NCBI RefSeq assembly: GCF_021462225.1
Contig: NC_061804.1
Span: forward strand, 7,052,740 to 7,116,739
From: Girardinichthys multiradiatus
Taxonomy: Eukaryota > Chordata > Actinopteri > Cyprinodontiformes > Goodeidae
Reading direction: 5' to 3'
Length of the DNA stretch: 64,000 nt
In this document: positions 58,048 to 64,000 of the stretch, piece after piece
Numbering within the stretch: position 1 is the stretch's first letter
Layout: every line of letters begins with the position of its first letter
Made by a program: the position numbers and the translations under genes
The notes under the pieces: generated by a model
What the model was told of the DNA's origin: nothing
The model's input: only the letters and a program-made list of their open reading frames with translations
Database searches by the model: none

Positions 58048-61000
58048 TTAGCTGCACTGTGGTTGCTGCTGCATTCTCAGTGGGCAGAAGAATGGATGCC
58101 ACAGTGCTTCTTCCAGAGTGATCCGTCTGCTGACATCATACTCCAGCATACAGGTGAGCAAGTCGAACAGCTGCTTCTCCTCCTCGCTGTTTGTTCTCAT
58201 GTACTGCTAAAAAAAAAGAAATACTTTAATCTATTTCTCGTAGATTAACGTTGCAGCTAATTAGTTGACGTGTGCAGATCTTTTTAAACAAAGCTTTTAC
58301 AGTTAGTTTAAAGCCGGTTCTACGTCCAGCCAGAAAATGGCAGGATTCCCCACAGCCAAAAAACATTTTCTTCTGATGTTTGATCAGTGCAGGAAAATTC
58401 AATTCAATTAAAATACATCACAAGTTTTAACTTATTTTTGTGCAAACAAACTTCATGTCACCACTGGTCTGGTTTCTCAACCAAGTGGGAAAAAAGTAAT
58501 TAATGGTTCAAGCAGGAACTCATCCTAACAGAAGTACAAAAACTGCCTATCTGTGTCAGATCCATTTGCTGGAATTGTGGTTGGGGTCTACACAAAAGAA
58601 TTCCAAGGGTCATAAATGGCCCCCGGGCCGCACTTTGGACACCCCTGGCATAGACTGAAATTAGGTAACTGTTATTACCCATGGTGCATATGTGTGGTAT
58701 AGATTAAGTTTGAGGGGTGCAGTGCTCATGTAGTAGAATATTTTGATATCTTAAAAACATTTGTCAAAATATATATCTGATATGCAACAGTGTGATGGGG
58801 GTACAAAACACAGTGTGGAAACAGCTTAGATTAAGCCAGGGTTGCCTATAGGTCCAGTCCTTGAGAGCTACTATCCTGCAACTTTTAGATAAATCCCTGC
58901 TCCAACACACCTGAATCAAATGGCTGAATTCCCTCATCAGCATTCAGCTTTGCAGAGGCCTGGTAATGAGCTGTAAATTTCATTCAGGTGTGTTGAAGAT
59001 GGAATGCATCTAAAGGTTGCAGGATATTAGCTCTTGAGGACTGGACTTGGGCGCCCCATATTTGTTTTACCATAAGAGGTTGGCAGTGTTTCCGAATATC
59101 ATCGTCAGAGCAACTCTGCTCCTCCCAGTTCAGACGCTCATGCTTTACAAAGTGCTTCTTCCTACACAGCACACAGACATCATTTGTAGTAATTTAGCAA
59201 CAATAACAGAAAAACGTCAGTTAATAATTCCTGCCAGTACTTCTCAAGTATCAGCTAGCATGACTACATCATGGGAATAATGTAATTGTAAAACATGTTT
59301 GCTGGTCTTAGCAACTATTACTAAGCAGCTGTTACAGACAAGCTGTATTATAAGTATATTTATCTTGTTGAAATTTGTGCATTTAAAAGTGGTTATCATC
59401 TGCATTAAGTAACACAACAGGGAAAAGCTTCTGCCAAAACAAGAACATTGTTGAAAATTGAGTGTGCATGTTAAATCAATAACTTCCCAAAATCGCTACA
59501 TAGATATACTAAAATCATATCCAGCGTGATTTTGAACATTTCAATGCCATTTTGCCTGTTGATGAGATGTTTAAACACAGCAGAGAACAAGTTTGTTTTG
59601 CAAATTGTGTTAAACTGGACAGGATGTTTACTATACCTAGTCTGTTTCAGAAGATGTGGTGGAATGGGTCCCAGAACATTCTCCATCATGGCCAGATGTT
59701 CTCTACAGTCATGACTCTGAAATAATAAAACCAACAGTTCGGATAAAACTTTCTGCTGTTCAGGAGTATACCTGAGTTTGTGTGTTTGCTGGTATTTACA
59801 GGGAACAGTGTTTGTCCGAGGTAATACTCGATGAGAACACAACCCAGACTCCATACGTCACATGACTGGTTCCAGCCCAGATCTGAAGGCAAACACAAAG
59901 ACTGATATTAAAAAAAGTTTACAGCTGAAGTAATTTAACAATTAAGAATTTGGGTTGTGAGTATACCCAGTATGACCTCTGGTGCTCTGTAGTGCCGTGT
60001 TGACACCAGGGTCTCATGATGTTGGTGGTCAAATGTAGCAGTGCCAAAATCCACAACTTTTATGTCTAAACAGCTTGGCTTTTTGTGCCTATAGTTCTGA
60101 CACACACACACACACACACACACACACCGGCAGACTTAAATGTTACAGATTGGCCAGTCTTTATATGAGTATTACTGTTGTGGTGTTTTTAGAGAACTCT
60201 TTACCATCTGTTGGTTATACTCTGTGTCGCAGTCAGAGCTGACAAACAAAATGTTCTCCGGCTTCAGGTCTGTGTGGGTCAACTTGTTACGGTGCAGAAC
60301 TGTGGAACAAAAAAGAAGAAAAACTGTGCTTATATCCTACCTCTAATGTTTCTAGTTTTACTGAGCTAAACTGCTGAAATGGAGTCGTCCCTTCAAAGAA
60401 TGGAAAACTTGTACATCTTAACTAAGAACTGACAGTTTCTTTCCCTTATTTACTTGTACTGTACTTCTGTCCTTCCTGTCAGGATCTGGGCTGTGTTTGT
60501 GTTTTGGTGTTGCTACATGTGGTCTGTTTCAGACGGTGCTGGAGCTCATCAATAAAACAGTCTTTATTTTACTTCCTCCTCCTGAGTGTTCTCTGTATGT
60601 GGGTCAGAGCTTTTTCGAATACAATGAAACTTCCATCCATTAGTTGCCAAAAAACACACATAGCAGCCATTAATGTACAGTCTCACATCTTAGGCCAATT
60701 TAGAGATGCCATTTTGTTGTTACAGGGCTAAATGTGCATAAAGTGGTCTGAGGTTACAGGTTTTATAATCTTGACTTACAGCTGACAGCTTTGAATATCT
60801 GGAAGGCTATGTGCCGGATCTGCTCCATGTTGAAAGGGACAAAGTTGTTCTGTTGCAGGAACTCGAAGGTGCTCGGACCGAGAAGCTCCATCACAATGCA
60901 GATGTGGGCTTTGTGCTTGAACCAGTCCAACATCCTCACACAGGCGCTACGAGGTGAGAGGGATCGATACATATGACCCTTACTGTCTTTACAACTGAAA

Positions 61001-63039
61001 GACCTCAATTGTCTAAAAGGCTTAGGAGTTAGGATTAGCAATAGTAATTAGCATTACCTGCAGCCCCTAGTTTAAAAAATATCTTAAACAAAAACTGCCT
61101 TCTTTCAATGAGCAATTTAATTCTTAAACAGAAGTTGGAAACGTATGAAAAGATGGTAATGTTCTTGGACTTGGAATCTCACATAATGCATATACACTCT
61201 TCAGATGTGTCCTTTCACACACAAGAGCAGAGCTTTGCACAAACAAACTTTCGTTTGTGTGACAAGGAAAACTCATTTTTAAATCCAAAATAAGGAACCA
61301 CAGACATTTGAGCCAGTCTGCCTGCTTCATGGAGACCTTCCACCCAATTCAAACAGCTTTTGGGTCAAGGTTTCCTAATTAGCCAAGGCAAGAGATAAGG
61401 GGTTCAGACTTGCACAAATGAAGCGATCCAGTTGTTCTGTGAGTAGTGGTACAACTTGTTTTGGACCACAGTAAGGCACTCAATTCTTTCTCTGTCAGCA
61501 GTTCTGGTGTTGAAAGCTGGCATGTCCAGGTGGGTCCAAGAGTTTGAATTTATCCTCGTTTATTTTTACTTTCTCCTCCAGGATTAATTTAATCTAATCA
61601 TTTATTTAGACTTCTGAGATACTGATGCTGATAGTTTTTTTATCCTAAATACCCTTGTTATAAAACCCTCATAGATTATTCTTATATTATTTGGCTGAAG
61701 TGTAAATTTTAGGTTTAATCTAAAAAAATGTATTAATACTAAGAAACATTTCATCCTTCAGCCTGATTTTGCTAGATTACCTGTGAGACAGACTGAATTG
61801 GATTGATTATGTGGCCGATGTATAAATGAACATAACCGAAGGGCAGTGTATTAATGGAACAATGAGGCACAATGTTTCCATTCCTCTTTCCAAACATTTG
61901 TTTAGACATTAAAGATTTAATATTTTGTAATGGTTCAACTTCTTCACAGAGCCTTAAAGAAAAAAAATGCCATCTAATGTGATGACACAGAGCAACCAGT
62001 GATTTAGGTGTTATTTTATCCCATTCTCTTTGTAAGCACTTCTTTAGATTTCTGACAGTAATGGGTTTATGTTGTTTCTTTTTCCATCTCAAAATTCACC
62101 AGTAAGCCTCATTTGAAGAAAGGCCAGAACTGCAGTCATATCCCCATACCCTCTTCTTCCTCACCCATGCCTCTGTGTAGATTGCAGTTTTTCTCATATG
62201 GTGAAAATTTAAATTGCCCTAAAATCTGCTGAGGAGATTAAATTAATCTTTTCCCAGAACACTGACCATCTAAAGAGTCTGGCATCATTTTTTTCCCAAA
62301 AATAAGAGCCGCAAAACCAAAATATCTGACCACAGCACAGGTTTCCTCTGTCATGGTCTTTTTTACATGACTTACACCCAAGAAGTTGATGTCATCAAAT
62401 GTAAGGCTTAATTGTTTTGCAGACTTACTGAGGGTAACTTTAAACTACAATTTAGCAGTTTCTTAATGTAACAGTATATTAAACGTGGTATCAGCTAACA
62501 AAACTGACAGTACTATATGCAGTTCTTGATGTGTCTTTTACTCCATTAAGAACTCGAAATTATGCAGAAAGGTTTAGGAATCTTGCTACAAACCTGTAAT
62601 ACTGGAATAAAGTCAATAATCTAAGATACAAAAAAACAAAAAAAAAACATCTCATGGTTCATGAAGAGTTCCTCACAATCTGTTGTCGTCATCCAGGCTG
62701 TTGATCTCCTCAAGTACAGCAATCTCTGACCTCGCAACTTTACAAAAACTCTCAAATTTCTTCACAATCTTTACAGCTACATGTTGACCTCTGAAAGAAA
62801 AATATGAATAGACAGATATAAAGATATATAAAATATAGTTTGCATTTCTCCTGCAGTGGTTTTGGCACTGATTAAATTATTTTCATGTTGCTCTTGGTTG
62901 GAGAGTAGGAAACAGAACTGCCAACATGGGATGCATTTGCATTGTTGAGCCCTGATCAGCATGCATGCTTACCTGTGTCGGTCAATGCACTCCACTACTT
63001 TTCCAAAGGCTCCTTCTCCCAGTGTGGACAAAATCTCAT
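58048..63039 (-). CDS. CLK-family (LAMMER) dual-specificity kinase, partial: kinase domain
   Basis: CLK kinases phosphorylate SR splicing factors in the nucleus. Nine exons in transcript order: 62973-63039, 62677-62790, 60780-60946, 60205-60299, 59967-60096, 59800-59882, 59637-59716, 59071-59161 and 58048-58206 (stop TAA). Borders are GT-AG and every phase joins, giving about 327 residues that cover the whole kinase domain. Motifs in order: glycine loop [13 protein letters not shown] lysine, CLK-type hinge [11 protein letters not shown], catalytic loop [34 protein letters not shown], then EHLAMMEN. The last residue of the LAMMER signature is Asn instead of Arg. The domain ends [13 protein letters not shown] plus a short tail QQQPQCS. 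The first exon begins mid-codon (..EILSTLGEG), so the N-terminal RS-rich part must lie beyond the right edge. Paralogue (CLK2 or CLK4 type) unsure. Confidence 0.94.
58590..58650. mobile_element. hAT MITE fragment
   Basis: 'atggcccccgggccgcactt tggacacccctgg' (split) is one end of a fish hAT-type MITE, lying in the last CLK intron. Confidence 0.55.
58846..59060. mobile_element. hAT-type MITE beside a CLK splice donor
   Basis: Ends 'cagggttgcctataggtcca gtccttgagagct' and 'agctcttgaggactggactt gggcgcccc' (each split) are inverted repeats, with a second pair 'atcctgcaacttttaga'/'tctaaaggttgcaggat' inside. No ORF. Its right end stops about 10 bases short of exon 59071-59161, so the donor GTAAAA is followed almost at once by MITE sequence. 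Confidence 0.75.
60101..60128. repeat. (CA)n microsatellite forming a splice acceptor tract
   Basis: On the minus strand this is a (TG)n run ending ...TGTGTCAG at the acceptor of CLK exon 59967-60096. It replaces the usual pyrimidine tract. A second AG five codon-bases into the exon (ACTATAG) would shift the frame, so the (TG)n-adjacent AG is the one that fits. Confidence 0.85.
60475..60620 (+). repeat. Unclassified repeat fragment
   Basis: 'caataaaacagtctttattt' then 'ctcctcctgagtgttctctg tatgtgggtcag' (split) matches the 3' end of the block at 37986-38705. It lies in a CLK intron. Confidence 0.5.
61040..62670. other. CLK intron with transposon remains
   Basis: No further exon. About 62095-62450 ('tgaccacagcacaggtttcc', 'tcatggtcttttttacatga') looks like decayed DNA-transposon sequence. 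The rest is AT-rich. Confidence 0.35.
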
Positions 63040-64000
63040 CTGGTAAGGACAGCCAGAGAATGACAGCAGATTTTTAGTTTCTTTGTTTTGTTTTCTTAAG
63101 TTTTCATTTTATGCATTTATCTCTGGGGCATGCAAAGTAGATATTTTCTGCTTTATTTGTGCTAATTTGTTTCTCCACAACAGCCTTTATGTATTGTATT
63201 GTTCTCCCATGCATTTATATGTATACTAATTTTTTAAAGTGTATGCCACACTGCTTTTCATACTTTTTTGTCAAGTTTTCTTCCATCAATCTGGAAACCT
63301 TGGGGCATTTTTGCTCATGTATAAAAGTATTTTAGCTAACATCTAGAAGTTAAGATGCAATCATTCAAACTGTGGCTTTGAGTTTAGCTTAATTTAAACA
63401 AATCAGACATAAACATTACTTAATTATATAGATTTGATAGATAAAAATGTGAAACCTCAGATCCAGTCACATTTCTGCTCTGTCAGAGACATTGATGTCA
63501 ATATGGGGAACTTTATGAGGAGCTGCTAGTGGTAGCAATCATTTTACAGCAGAGATCGGACATTTAAATCCACTCATCACAGGCATGAATGTCAGTAATT
63601 TGTGTCTTTAATAATTTATTTTAAGCATTATCTATAATGGATATTAAACAGCTTCAGCGATGTAAAATTTTCCCTAATACAAAGAGCCTCACATATGCAT
63701 AAATCTCTACTTTTTGTTTCAATGTCTCTTAGTTGGTTGCACCTCAACCATCTTTTGCAGCCATCAAGGTTCAGACATAATTTTAGCTGGATCTTTGAAC
63801 ACTCTTCTTGTTGGAGATCATTAAAACTGGTTGGTTTCTTTGCACAACCCTGAAATTACAGTTCAGTCCACAGTGTTTTCAGTGGAGTTTAGGTCAGGGC
63901 TTTGGGGAAAGCTATTCCAGAAGTTTAATAAAAGCCTTTATCTATTCTAAAACCTGTTTGGATGAATGTTCTGTTTACACTTTATGGATGAGATTCATTG
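63040..64000. other. CLK intron running off the window
   Basis: I see no additional CLK exon on the minus strand, so the upstream exons must lie outside. About 63720-63930 carries repeat-like sequence ('gtttaggtcagggctttggg') similar to decayed fish DNA elements. Confidence 0.35.

Noticed and set aside
59776..59799. Longer version of CLK exon 59800-59882 using a donor farther downstream
   Set aside because: A GTATAC donor near 59771 would add about nine residues and change the phase; the GTAAAT donor at 59799 gives [15 protein letters not shown], which matches CLK spacing.
60060..60093. Acceptor TATAG at the start of CLK exon 59967-60096
   Set aside because: Using this AG puts the DFG exon out of frame with the HTDLKPEN exon; the AG directly after the (TG)n tract keeps the frame.
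1..64000. CRISPR array, operons or a bacterial-style gene system
   Set aside because: No regularly spaced direct repeats were seen, and all real genes are spliced vertebrate genes.

Overview
This window is vertebrate nuclear DNA, almost certainly from a teleost fish. It is AT-rich and CpG-poor. Its genes are split by GT-AG introns. It is full of fish-type mobile elements: Tc1/mariner elements, hAT-like MITEs, an L2-like LINE and tRNA-derived SINEs. I assigned genes by translating exons, checking splice sites and phases by eye, and recalling family motifs. No database search was possible.

Left to right: 0.8-1.1 kb is a CpG-rich, promoter-like patch that probably serves a transcript running off the left edge. 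2.5-3.2 kb is the 3' end of a LINE. 4.33-5.94 kb is a structurally complete Tc1/mariner transposon with an uninterrupted 334-residue DD34E transposase. 6.9-11.0 kb (minus) is a four-exon BTG/TOB-family gene, closest in my reading to BTG4 and the maternal B9.15 type. 16.4-31.1 kb (minus) is slc25a14 (UCP5/BMCP1), a mitochondrial carrier, with all eight coding exons and a 286-residue product. Its introns hold a deleted sister copy of the Tc1 element (23.1-24.1 kb), a hAT-in-Tc1 nest, several AT-rich hairpins and a perfect 58-bp palindrome. 32.7-36.3 kb is a 5'-truncated LINE broken by a frameshift and a nested SINE. 37-48 kb is repeat-rich and contains one weak candidate small gene (39.4-40.7 kb, minus). 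48.3-53.3 kb (plus) is gpr119, a lipid-sensing GPCR, here split by a 2.9-kb intron, with a TATA box upstream and a poly(A) signal downstream. 58.0-63.0 kb (minus) is the kinase domain of a CLK-family (LAMMER) kinase. Nine exons are visible, and its N-terminal part lies beyond the right edge.

slc25a14 and gpr119 are also neighbours on human Xq26, so this is a conserved vertebrate linkage. The four genes have unrelated jobs: mRNA deadenylation and cell-cycle control, mitochondrial transport, lipid sensing, and splicing-factor phosphorylation. They do not form an operon-like system. I found no CRISPR array, gene cluster or novel defence-like system. The most unusual items are the intact transposon with its internally deleted partner, the palindromes, the CLK gene's altered LAMMER signature with a (TG)n splice acceptor and a MITE beside a splice donor, the intron-split gpr119, and the candidate micropeptide gene.
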